Assembly (NCBI RefSeq): GCF_023073715.1
Contig: NZ_JADPKA010000066.1
Span: 62,001 to 126,000, forward strand
Source of the DNA: Bradyrhizobium sp. 164
GTDB taxonomy: Bacteria > Pseudomonadota > Alphaproteobacteria > Rhizobiales > Xanthobacteraceae
Direction: 5' to 3'
Length of the DNA: 64,000 bases
The position numbers and the translations under genes were made by a program. Numbering within the stretch: position 1 is the first letter of the stretch; every line of letters starts with the position of its first letter. Under the pieces are notes generated by a model, which worked only from the letters and a program-made list of their open reading frames with translations, was not told where the DNA came from and ran no database searches. Positions 49,995 through 57,961 of the stretch are shown one piece after another.

Positions 49995-50398
49995 CTCGGC
50001 GGGCTTTCCATCTTTCGGGGACCGCAGCAGCGGCGGTCCTGATCACAATCGATACAAGTTGAATGCGAGCGAAAATCGCGCACTGGCGATGTCCCGATCC
50101 GGGTATCGTTAGCATGAACGCGAGCAGCTCGCCGACGGTCTCCCGGCATGCACACGCTCGGACAGGTTAAAGCTGCTTAACTCCATTGCATACAATTGGG
50201 AGTTACTGCCCATAAATTAATCTGTCGATTTCCTGATCAGGATTCGGGCAGCATAGAGAATTCCATATTTTCAAGACCTTATCGCTAATTGAACGCTCCG
50301 CAGCCTGTGGCACGAAGCTTGCGACACTTGTCCCGAGCTCCGCCAGACCGGCGGCAGCCGCGAGATCGAGGCGGGGCATCCGCCAAGGGGAGCAAGCA
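49995..50398. other. Divergent control region of the purine locus
   Basis: About 400 bases, AT-rich in the middle. It holds a sigma-54-type promoter for the rightward operon (50308-50322), a GGACCGC/GCGGTCC hairpin at 50019-50039 in the leader of the leftward gene, and an ATTG-CATA-CAAT inverted repeat near 50185. No gene. Confidence 0.55.
50308..50322 (+). promoter_or_regulatory. Sigma-54 (RpoN) promoter
   Basis: TGGCACGAAGCTTGC matches the -24/-12 consensus TGGCAC-N5-TTGC, with the invariant GG and GC separated by ten bases. Transcription would start about 50334, 65 bases before the ATG of the binding-protein gene. This implies enhancer-dependent control, probably by NtrC under nitrogen limitation; I found no clear NtrC box by eye. 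Confidence 0.75.
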
Positions 50399-51511
50399 AT
50401 GGATTTTGGCAGGATTTCACGACGGCATTTGTTGCAAGGCGGTACGGCCCTGACCCTCGGCGCCGCGGCTGGCCTCCGCCCGGCCTTCGCAGCGGAGACG
50501 ACCATCGGCTTCATCTATGTCGGCTCGCGTGACGACTACGGCTACAACCAGGCGCACGCGCAGGGGGCAGCGGCGCTGAAGAAGATTCCCGGCCTCAAGG
50601 TCGTCGAGGAAGAGAAGGTGCCGGAGACCGACGCGGTCGAGAAGACGATCGAGTCCATGATCAATCTCGACGGCGCCAGCCTGCTCTTCCCGACCTCGTT
50701 CGGCTACTACAATCCGCACATGATCAAGATGGCTAACAAGTACCCGAAGCTCCGCTTCGAGCATTGCGGCGGCCTGTGGAGCGACAAGGATCCGAAGAAC
50801 GCCGGCAGCTATTTCGGCTATATCGACGAAGCTCAATACATCTGCGGGATCGTCGCCGGCTACACCTCGAAGAGCGGCAAGCTCGGCTTCGTTGCGGCCA
50901 AGCCCATCCCGCAGGTGCTGCGCAATATCAATGCTTTCACGCTCGGGGCCAGGCTCGCCAATCCGAAGGCGACCACGCAGGTCATCTTCACCGGTGACTG
51001 GTCCATGCCGGTCAAGGAAGCCGAAGCCACCAACAGCCTGATCGACCAGGGCGTTGACGTGCTCACCTGCCATGTCGACGGTCCCAAGACCATGGTCGAG
51101 AACGCGGCACGACGCGGCGCCTTCGTCAGCGGCTATCACACCAACCAGTCGCCGCTCGCGCCGAAGGCGTATCTCACCGGCGCGGAGTGGAATTGGGAAG
51201 CGCTCTATCCGAAGTTCGTGAAGATGATTGCCGCCGGCGAGAGCATCCCGAACTTCTACCGCGGCGGCCTCAAGGAAGAGATCGTCAAGACATCGCCCTA
51301 TGGCGAAGCGGTTTCCGCAGAGGCCCGTAAGCACGCCGACGACGTAAAAGCCAAATTCCTGTCGGCTGAAGGCTACGCCATCTTCAAAGGAGGGCTGGTC
51401 GACAACAGGGGCAAGACCGTGATAGCGGCCGGCACCGATCGCGGTCAGAAGGATCCCGAGCTCGAGAAGATGGACTATCTCGTCGAGGGTGTGATCGGAG
51501 CAACTTCGTGA
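50399..51511 (+). CDS. BMP-family nucleoside/purine ABC transporter substrate-binding protein (system 1)
   Basis: A 370-residue periplasmic binding protein. The N-terminus carries a twin-arginine-type signal (SRRHLLQGG, then a hydrophobic stretch to FAAE). The mature part TTIGFIYVGSRDDYGYNQAH, LLFPTSFGYYNPHMIKMA and YISKSGKLGF-like segments are those of the BMP/PnrA family that binds purine nucleosides or nucleobases. It is the first gene of an operon with two permeases, an amidohydrolase, an ATPase and a deaminase, preceded by a sigma-54 promoter. Confidence 0.92.
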   Translation: MDFGRISRRHLLQGGTALTLGAAAGLRPAFAAETTIGFIYVGSRDDYGYNQAHAQGAAALKKIPGLKVVEEEKVPETDAVEKTIESMINLDGASLLFPTSFGYYNPHMIKMANKYPKLRFEHCGGLWSDKDPKNAGSYFGYIDEAQYICGIVAGYTSKSGKLGFVAAKPIPQVLRNINAFTLGARLANPKATTQVIFTGDWSMPVKEAEATNSLIDQGVDVLTCHVDGPKTMVENAARRGAFVSGYHTNQSPLAPKAYLTGAEWNWEALYPKFVKMIAAGESIPNFYRGGLKEEIVKTSPYGEAVSAEARKHADDVKAKFLSAEGYAIFKGGLVDNRGKTVIAAGTDRGQKDPELEKMDYLVEGVIGATS

Positions 51512-52620
51512 CAACGGAAGCTGCGGATTCTGCCGAGGCGGTCGGGACAATAGCCCCGGCCGCCGATCCCGGCTTTCTCCGACGACACGGCGGCACGATC
51601 GAATATGTCCTGATCCCGGGCGCGGCGCTCGTCGGCGCGCTCGTGGTCTTCGGCATCTTCGTCGCGATGTTCGGCAAGAATCCGCTCGACCTTTATTTCT
51701 ACATGTATTACGGCGCGTTCGGCACCTGGTTCTCCTGGCAGAACACGCTCACGCGCGCTGCTCCCTTGATCCTAACAGCACTCTGCACGGCGCTGCCCGC
51801 GCAGCTCGGCATGGTCATCATCGGCGGCGAAGGCGCGCTCCTGATCGGCGCATTGTCGGCAACCAGCGTCGCATTGGCGCTCCAGGGCCTGCCGCCGCTT
51901 GTCGTCCAGATCGCCATGGTCGTCGCCGGCGTAATCGGCGGAGGCTCGTGGATCATGTTGTCGGGCGGCTTGCGACAGTATCGCGGCGTCAACGAGACCA
52001 TATCGAGCCTGCTGCTCGTCTACATCGCGCTCGCAATCCTCAACCATCTCGTCGAAGGCGCGATGCGCGATCCCGCGAGCCTCAACAAGCCCTCGACGCG
52101 CGAGATCGGCGCCGCCAACATGATCGGAACCATTCCCGGCACGGATGTACATTGGGGCCTGGTGTTCGGCCTCATCGCCGCGATCGCCGCCTACATCCTG
52201 GTCTATCACACGGTGTTCGGCTTCGCCGCGCGGATTGCTGGCGGCAACATCCGCGCCGCGAAGATCGTCGGCCTCGGCGTCGACAAGCTGATACTGACCG
52301 TTTGCTTCCTTGCCGGCGGCGCCGCTGGCCTTGCCGGCATGGTCGAGGTGGCCGCCGTGCAGGGACGCACCAATGCCAACCTCGCGGCCGGCTACGGCTT
52401 CACCGGCATTCTCGTCGCCTTCCTCGCGCGGCAAAATCCGCTCGCCATCATCCCCGTCGCCATCCTGCTCGGCGGCATCAGCGCCAGCGGCGGCCTGCTG
52501 CAACGGCGCCTGGGACTGCCCGATGCGTCCGTGCTGGTGCTCCAGGGCATCATCTTCGTCTTCGTGCTAGCCAGCGATGCGCTCTACGGCCGCATCGGGT
52601 TGCTGAAGGGAAAATCCTGA
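51508..52620 (+). CDS. ABC transporter permease, nucleoside/purine type (system 1, first)
   Basis: A 370-residue inner-membrane permease of the BPD_transp_2 (RbsC/YufP) family. GTG at 51508 overlaps the preceding stop. About ten hydrophobic segments; conserved GEGALLIGALSA, NETISSLLLVYIAL (~162-175) and AGGAAGLAGMVEVAAVQGR (~268-286). It forms a heterodimer with the next permease. Confidence 0.92.
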   Translation: MTTEAADSAEAVGTIAPAADPGFLRRHGGTIEYVLIPGAALVGALVVFGIFVAMFGKNPLDLYFYMYYGAFGTWFSWQNTLTRAAPLILTALCTALPAQLGMVIIGGEGALLIGALSATSVALALQGLPPLVVQIAMVVAGVIGGGSWIMLSGGLRQYRGVNETISSLLLVYIALAILNHLVEGAMRDPASLNKPSTREIGAANMIGTIPGTDVHWGLVFGLIAAIAAYILVYHTVFGFAARIAGGNIRAAKIVGLGVDKLILTVCFLAGGAAGLAGMVEVAAVQGRTNANLAAGYGFTGILVAFLARQNPLAIIPVAILLGGISASGGLLQRRLGLPDASVLVLQGIIFVFVLASDALYGRIGLLKGKS

Positions 52621-52621
52621 G

Positions 52622-53548
52622 ATGGCAGACGGATCGATCGGACTCTGGACCGTCCCGCTTGCCGTGCTCGGCGGCGCCATTCGCGTCTCCACGCCGTTCC
52701 TGTTCGTGAGCTTAGGGGAATGCATCACCGAGCGCTCCGGCCGCATCAATCTCGGCCTTGAAGGCACGCTGGTGATGGGCGCGATGAGCGCCTATGGCAT
52801 CTCCTATGTCACGGGCTCACCGTGGCTTGGCGTGCTTGCCGCCGGCATCACCGGCGCGCTTTTGGGCGCGCTGCACGCCGGCATCTGCTCGCTGCCGCGC
52901 GTCAACGACGTTGCGGTCGGCATTGCGCTGATGCTGTTCGGCACCGGGCTTGCCTTCTACCTTGGAAAGCCGCTCATCGAGCCCACCGCGCCGCGGCTGC
53001 CCGCGATCGATTTCGGCTGGTGGAGCGACGTCCCGCAGGTCCGCGCTGCGCTGCGGGTCAACGTCCTTTTCCTGATCGGCCTCGCGCTTGCGCCGATCCT
53101 GTACTGGGCCTTCCGCACCACGCGCTGGGGCTTGCTCATCCGCACCGCCGGCGAGAGTTCGGACGCCGCCCGCGCGATGGGCCACTCCGTGCAGCTGATC
53201 CGCCTGCGCGCCACCATGGTCGGCGGCTTCCTCGCCGGCATCGGCGGCTCGTTCCTCTCGCTGTTCTATCCCGGCAGCTGGAACGAGGGTCTCTCCTCGG
53301 GCCAGGGCATCACAGCGGTCGCGCTCGTGATCTTCGCACGCTGGGATCCCCTGCTGTGCCTATGGGCCTCGCTCGCCTTCGGCGGCGCCGCGGCGCTGGG
53401 GCCGGCGCTGCAATCTGTCGGCGTCACCTCCGGCTATCACCTCTTCAATGCCGCGCCCTACATCCTGACGCTGGCGATCATGATCGTCACCTGCTCGCCC
53501 AAACGCACACTGACCGGCGCCCCGGCCGAATTGTCGATCACCCGCTAG
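52622..53548 (+). CDS. ABC transporter permease, nucleoside/purine type (system 1, second)
   Basis: A 308-residue permease of the YufQ type. It has RVSTPFLFVSLGECITERSG (~20-39), RINLGLEGTLVMGAMSAY and GFLAGIGGSFLSLFYPGSWN. It starts one base after the previous stop. The two permeases of this system pair with the ATPase at 54240-55772. Confidence 0.92.
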   Translation: MADGSIGLWTVPLAVLGGAIRVSTPFLFVSLGECITERSGRINLGLEGTLVMGAMSAYGISYVTGSPWLGVLAAGITGALLGALHAGICSLPRVNDVAVGIALMLFGTGLAFYLGKPLIEPTAPRLPAIDFGWWSDVPQVRAALRVNVLFLIGLALAPILYWAFRTTRWGLLIRTAGESSDAARAMGHSVQLIRLRATMVGGFLAGIGGSFLSLFYPGSWNEGLSSGQGITAVALVIFARWDPLLCLWASLAFGGAAALGPALQSVGVTSGYHLFNAAPYILTLAIMIVTCSPKRTLTGAPAELSITR

Positions 53549-53559
53549 AGAGCAAGATT

Positions 53560-54243
53560 ATGCCCGAGCGCCACATCAAATCCGAACCCTATGCCTGGCC
53601 CTACAACGGCGATCTTCGTCCCGAGAACACGGCGCTCATCATCATCGACATGCAGACCGATTTCTGCGGCGTCGGCGGCTATGTCGACAAGATGGGCTAC
53701 GACCTCTCGCTGACGCGGGCACCGATCGAGCCGATCAGGAAGCTGCTCGCAGTGATGCGCAGCCAAGGCTTCCATATCATCCACACCCGTGAAGGCCACC
53801 GCCCCGATCTCTCCGATCTTCCCGTTAACAAGCGCTGGCGCTCGCGCCAGATCGGCGCCGGCATCGGCGATCCCGGCCCCTGCGGCCGCATCCTGGTGCG
53901 TGGCGAGCCCGGCTGGGACATTATCCCGGAGTTGGCACCGCTGCCGGGCGAGCCGATCATCGACAAGCCGGGCAAGGGCTCGTTCTGCGCCACCGACTTG
54001 GAGCTGATCCTGCGCGTGCGCGGCATCGATAATATCGTGCTGACCGGGATCACGACCGACGTCTGCGTTCACACTACGATGCGCGAGGCCAACGATCGCG
54101 GCTTCGAATGCGTGCTGCTGCACGATTGTTGCGGCGCGACCGACAAGAGCAACCATGACCACGCGCTGAAGATGATCAAGATGCAGGGCGGCGTGTTCGG
54201 CGCGGTCTCAACCTCCGACGCCGTCATCGGAGCGATTTCGTGA
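53560..54243 (+). CDS. biuH: Isochorismatase-fold amidohydrolase, biuret hydrolase (BiuH)-like
   Basis: A 227-residue cysteine hydrolase. Catalytic triad: Asp in IIIDMQTDFCG (~29-39), Lys in IDKPGKGSFCATD (~131-143), Cys in TGITTDVCVHTTMREAN (~158-174). By eye it is very close to rhizobial biuret amidohydrolase, including PYAWPYNGDLRPENTAL near the N-terminus and GHRPDLSDLP. Biuret hydrolase makes allophanate and ammonia; ureidoacrylate and other ureido compounds are alternatives. Its position inside a purine importer operon suggests a ureido compound is handled right after uptake. Its stop overlaps the next start. Confidence 0.8.
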   Translation: MPERHIKSEPYAWPYNGDLRPENTALIIIDMQTDFCGVGGYVDKMGYDLSLTRAPIEPIRKLLAVMRSQGFHIIHTREGHRPDLSDLPVNKRWRSRQIGAGIGDPGPCGRILVRGEPGWDIIPELAPLPGEPIIDKPGKGSFCATDLELILRVRGIDNIVLTGITTDVCVHTTMREANDRGFECVLLHDCCGATDKSNHDHALKMIKMQGGVFGAVSTSDAVIGAIS

Positions 54244-55772
54244 TCATCGGCGAAACGCCGCCGCCCTCCGGCGCCTTCGGCGTCGACGCCGTCGCCATGA
54301 CGATGCGCTTCGGCGATTTCCTGGCGCTGGACAATGTCGAGCTGAAAGTGCGGCCGGGCTCCTTCCACGCGCTGCTCGGCGAAAACGGCGCCGGCAAATC
54401 GACCCTCGTCAAATGCATCATGGGCTATTACCACGCGACCGAAGGCGACATCCTCGTCGGCGGGCGCGAGCAGGCGATCGGCAATCCGAAGGACGCCCAC
54501 GCGCTCGGGCTCGGCATGGTCTATCAGCATTTTACGCTGGTGCCCGCCATGACCGTCGCGGAAAACCTCGTGCTGGCCCGCGACGACGTGCCGGCCGTGG
54601 TGAACTGGCCGAAGGAGATGAAGGAGCTCGAAGCGTTCTTGAGCCGCATGCCCTTCAAGGTGCCGCTCGGCGCGAAAGTCGCGGACATCTCTGCCGGCGA
54701 ACGGCAGAAGTGCGAGATCCTCAAGCAGCTCTACCTCAAGCGTCGCTTCCTGATCCTGGACGAGCCGACCTCGGTGCTGACGCCGGCAGAGGCCGACGAG
54801 GTGCTCGGCATGCTCCGCGATATGGTCGTCAGGGGCGAGCTGACCATCCTGATGATCACGCACAAGTTCCGCGAGGTCATGGCCTTCGCCGATGACGTCA
54901 CGATCCTGCGCCGCGGAAAGCTCGCCGGAGCCGGCAAGGTCGCCGAGCTCACGCCGGACGCGATGGCACGCGCCATGATCGGCGCCGAGCAATTGGCGGT
55001 GCAGCCGGCGCGCACCGGCGCGGCTGGCCAAACCAGGCTCGAACTGCAAAAGCTTCGCGCACTCGACGATGCCGGCGCAGTCGCCGTGCATGACGTCTCG
55101 CTCACCGTCCGCGCCGGCGAGATCGTCGGCATTGCAGGTGTTTCCGGCAACGGCCAACGCCAGCTGGTCGAGGTGCTGGCGGGCCAGCGCGAGGCCGAAA
55201 GCGGCGATATCCGTGTTGCCGGCGATCTGTACCGCGCCAGCCGTGAGGAGATGCGGCGGCACAAGATGTCGCTTCTGCCCGAGGAGCCGCTGAAGAACGC
55301 CTGCGTCGGCGGCATGAGCGTCGCCGACAACATCGCCTTCCGCGAATTCGACCGTGCGCCCTTCGCCCGTGGCGGCTGGTGGCTCAATCGCGGCGCCTTT
55401 CGCGAGGAGGCAAGGACGAAGATCGCGCAGTACAAGATCAAGACCCGCACGCCGGACACGCCGATCTCGGCCCTGTCGGGCGGCAACGTGCAACGCGCCG
55501 TGCTCGCCCGCGAGCTAGGCGGCGACGTCGAGGTGCTGATCGCGGCCAATCCCTGTTTCGGCCTGGACTTCGCCGCGGTGGCGCAGATCCACGCCGAGAT
55601 CATGGCCGCGCGCAACCGCGGCGCCGCCGTGCTGCTCGTCAGCGAGGACCTTGATGAGCTGCTCGAACTGTCCGACCGGCTGGTGGTGATGTTCCGCGGC
55701 GAATTCGTGTATGAAGCACGGACCAGCGAGGCCGAACTCACCGTGATCGGCCGGCACATGGCGGGACACTGA
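54240..55772 (+). CDS. ABC transporter ATP-binding protein, nucleoside/purine type (system 1)
   Basis: A 510-residue double ATPase (YufO/RbsA type). The N-terminal half has Walker A GENGAGKST (~46-54), signature ISAGERQK and Walker B FLILDEPTSVLTP. The C-terminal half has the degenerate P-loop GVSGNGQRQLVE and signature LSGGNVQR, usual for this family, where one site is catalytically weak. GTG at 54240 overlaps the BiuH stop (GTGA). Confidence 0.93.
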   Translation: MIIGETPPPSGAFGVDAVAMTMRFGDFLALDNVELKVRPGSFHALLGENGAGKSTLVKCIMGYYHATEGDILVGGREQAIGNPKDAHALGLGMVYQHFTLVPAMTVAENLVLARDDVPAVVNWPKEMKELEAFLSRMPFKVPLGAKVADISAGERQKCEILKQLYLKRRFLILDEPTSVLTPAEADEVLGMLRDMVVRGELTILMITHKFREVMAFADDVTILRRGKLAGAGKVAELTPDAMARAMIGAEQLAVQPARTGAAGQTRLELQKLRALDDAGAVAVHDVSLTVRAGEIVGIAGVSGNGQRQLVEVLAGQREAESGDIRVAGDLYRASREEMRRHKMSLLPEEPLKNACVGGMSVADNIAFREFDRAPFARGGWWLNRGAFREEARTKIAQYKIKTRTPDTPISALSGGNVQRAVLARELGGDVEVLIAANPCFGLDFAAVAQIHAEIMAARNRGAAVLLVSEDLDELLELSDRLVVMFRGEFVYEARTSEAELTVIGRHMAGH

Positions 55773-55785
55773 CCAGGGAGTAGCG

Positions 55786-56271
55786 ATGAGCGGCGCATCC
55801 GAGCGGGACGAGCACTTTCTGCGTCTAGCCTTCGCGGTCGCCCGCCGTTCCCTCACCCATGGCAATCATCCCTTCGGCTGCATCGTCGTCGATGCCGACG
55901 GCAACGTGCTGATCGAGGCCGAGAACGGCTACCTACCGGATCATGACGGCACCGCGCATGCCGAGCGCCTGGCGGCGACGCAGGCCTGCCGCACGCTCAG
56001 TCGGGAGGTGTTGGCGATGGCGACGCTCTATTCCTCCGCAGAACCCTGCGCGATGTGTTCAGGCGCGATCTACTGGGCCAGCATCGGCCGCGTGGTCTAC
56101 GGTCTCAGCGAGCACCGCCTGCGCGGCCTTACCGGCAACCGTCCGGAGAATCCGACGCTCGACCTGCCCTGCCGCGAGGTCTTTGCCAGCGGACAGCGCC
56201 CGACCGAGGTGGTCGGGCCTTTGCTGGAGGATGAGGCCGAGGCGCTGCACGAGGGGGTGTGGACGAAGTAG
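55786..56271 (+). CDS. Nucleoside/guanine deaminase of the cytidine deaminase fold
   Basis: A 161-residue zinc-dependent deaminase. The first motif is TAHAERLAAT (~50-59; His ligand and catalytic Glu) and the second is EPCAMCSGAIYW (~84-95; two Cys ligands). Size and motifs fit bacterial guanine deaminase (GuaD type) or related nucleobase deaminases rather than TadA, and the position at the end of the purine importer operon supports a purine substrate. It deaminates guanine or a similar base to release ammonia. It follows the ATPase at 13 bases and ends in a convergent terminator. Confidence 0.88.
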   Translation: MSGASERDEHFLRLAFAVARRSLTHGNHPFGCIVVDADGNVLIEAENGYLPDHDGTAHAERLAATQACRTLSREVLAMATLYSSAEPCAMCSGAIYWASIGRVVYGLSEHRLRGLTGNRPENPTLDLPCREVFASGQRPTEVVGPLLEDEAEALHEGVWTK

Positions 56272-56293
56272 CAGCACATCCAAAAGGGAATGA

Positions 56294-56330
56294 CGCCGCG
56301 GAGGTTTGACGCGGCGCCATCGTTTTTCAC
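56294..56330 (+). terminator. Terminator between convergent genes
   Basis: CGCCGCG (56294-56300) and CGCGGCG (56310-56316) form a 7-bp stem with a 9-base loop, followed by GTTTTT. It ends the purine operon; the A-rich left side could serve the porin gene on the other strand. Confidence 0.6.
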
Positions 56331-56348
56331 CTGGAGAGCGTCAGATGA

Positions 56349-57452
56349 CTAGAACTTTACGGTGATACCGGAGTAAAGCGAGGACTCGGTGCAGGAGCCG
56401 GTGCTCACCGTCCGGCCACCGACGGCCGTGGTACAGCCGACGGCAAGATTGTGATCGAGGCCGAATTTGTTCTGCCAATAGCGGTAAGCCACCCAGACAT
56501 CCACGAAGTGGGAGTACTTGTCACCCCAGGCTGCCTTCGAGGCATCGAAGGTTAGACGGATCGGTTCCGAGTTAAGCTCAACAGCGGTGTTGTAGACGCC
56601 ATTCGCTGGGCTGTAGGGCAGCGGCTCGGTGTCGGTGCCCTTCTTGCCGTACCAGCCGGCACGGCCGCTGATCGAGAAGTACTGCATGTTCGGCGGCAGG
56701 AAGCCGAGGTCCATGTAGTAATTGACTTCGACAGCCCAGGTTGGCTTGAATGACGTGTTGCCGTCCGCCAGACACGTGACTCCGGGAACGCCCGGACCGA
56801 ACAGGCCACACTGGCTGAAGGAATTGTGGTTGGCGAACTCCCAATAGACCAGCGGCGCGACGTTGATGTAGCCCTTGTAGGGCAGGTCGAACGCAAACTG
56901 CAGACCGCCAACGACGTCGCGCTTGGCAGCGCCGAAATACCTGTTCTCGGTATTGGCGTCCATGCCGACTTCGAACGAGATGTTGTGCAGCGGCCCCGCG
57001 CTGAAAGCCTTGGTGTCGAAGAGCTCGTTCCAGCCGAAGGTCGAACGGAACAGGCCATAGATTTCGGTCGCACCGGCGCAGGATGCCGGCGTGCCGAAGA
57101 TCGTGCCCGCATTGGTGCAGGGCCCCGCCGGGTCATTGTGATCCGACTTGTACATCGAGATGGTGAAGAAGTTCGTGCCGTACGCCCAGGCGTCGAAATG
57201 GGTGAACGAGTAGACCTGCTTTGTGGTCTTGCTGTTGATCGACCCATCCGGCCGGAACGACCACGCGCCCGGCTGCGAAGCGTTGAAGATGTACGAGAAG
57301 GTGACGCGGTTATCGATGACCAGGAAGAATGGAAGGTCCGGCGCCTTCTTGGCCGCCTTCACTGGCAGATCCGCCGCCTGAGCTAGACCACCGGTGGCCA
57401 GCGTAGCAAGTGACAGCGCCGCTGCTGCCATTGCCGTGTAACGAAACGACAT
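56349..57452 (-). CDS. Tsx-like outer-membrane nucleoside channel
   Basis: A 367-residue outer-membrane beta-barrel. Signal peptide MSFRYTAMAAAALSLATLA ends around AQAA-D. The mature protein is rich in alternating aromatic residues (FTHFDAWAYGTNFFTISMYK, GFLPPNMQYFSISGRAGWYG) and ends in the barrel-signature Phe (SSLYSGITVKF). Tsx-type channels pass nucleosides, which fits its position between the two purine ABC systems. A cysteine-containing loop (PCTNAGTIFGTPASCAG) is unusual for the family. ATG at 57452 is used. Confidence 0.8.
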   Translation of the reverse strand: MSFRYTAMAAAALSLATLATGGLAQAADLPVKAAKKAPDLPFFLVIDNRVTFSYIFNASQPGAWSFRPDGSINSKTTKQVYSFTHFDAWAYGTNFFTISMYKSDHNDPAGPCTNAGTIFGTPASCAGATEIYGLFRSTFGWNELFDTKAFSAGPLHNISFEVGMDANTENRYFGAAKRDVVGGLQFAFDLPYKGYINVAPLVYWEFANHNSFSQCGLFGPGVPGVTCLADGNTSFKPTWAVEVNYYMDLGFLPPNMQYFSISGRAGWYGKKGTDTEPLPYSPANGVYNTAVELNSEPIRLTFDASKAAWGDKYSHFVDVWVAYRYWQNKFGLDHNLAVGCTTAVGGRTVSTGSCTESSLYSGITVKF

Positions 57453-57961
57453 CCTGAATACCCCCAAGTTTGGACGTTCAAAAATGAACGTCCCTGGGTG
57501 CGACACTTGCGCCGATCTCCCGGAGTGCGAAGCCTCAACTTTTCACATGGCGTGCCGCTTGTTGCGGCAGCACGCGACGTATCAAGGAGGAGATTGCAAA
57601 GTGGCCGGACGCGGTGAGCACGAGCGGCGAGGATCGCTATTGCCGAACATTCCCGATTGTTTTTATTCGGATTTTCTGATCGCGCCCCGATGCGAAGCCG
57701 AGTTGAAGCAGACGTCGCGAGCGCTGTGCTCTGAGCGATGGATGGACGGACCTACGATTGCTCAACATGGCGTCAAGCCAGCCCACAGGGTTCCGATTTG
57801 GCTTGAACCGTCACAAATTTGCAACAGGCACCCAGCGATCGTCACACCCATGGACCGGCACACCGGCACTGCCACGCCTGCCGCGGCGTTGAGCAAGGCA
57901 TGACGCTTTTTCGCATCTTACGCGGCGGGCCAAACTAGCTCAGTATTGAAGCACTTCATCC
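57453..57961. other. Intergenic region before the second importer
   Basis: About 500 bases. AAGGAGGAG near 57583 precedes a GTG-started open frame of roughly 100 codons with Cys/Arg-rich, unrecognisable product; I do not call it a gene. The region must hold the promoters of the Tsx-like gene and of importer 2; no sigma-54 site was found here. Confidence 0.4.

Noticed and set aside
54069..55493. 474-codon minus-strand open frame
   Set aside because: Antisense to the double ATPase, which has both Walker and signature motifs.
57601..57903. GTG-started frame of about 100 codons after AAGGAGGAG
   Set aside because: Good ribosome site, but the product is Cys/Arg-rich and unordered, and the region must carry two promoters; evidence insufficient for a gene.
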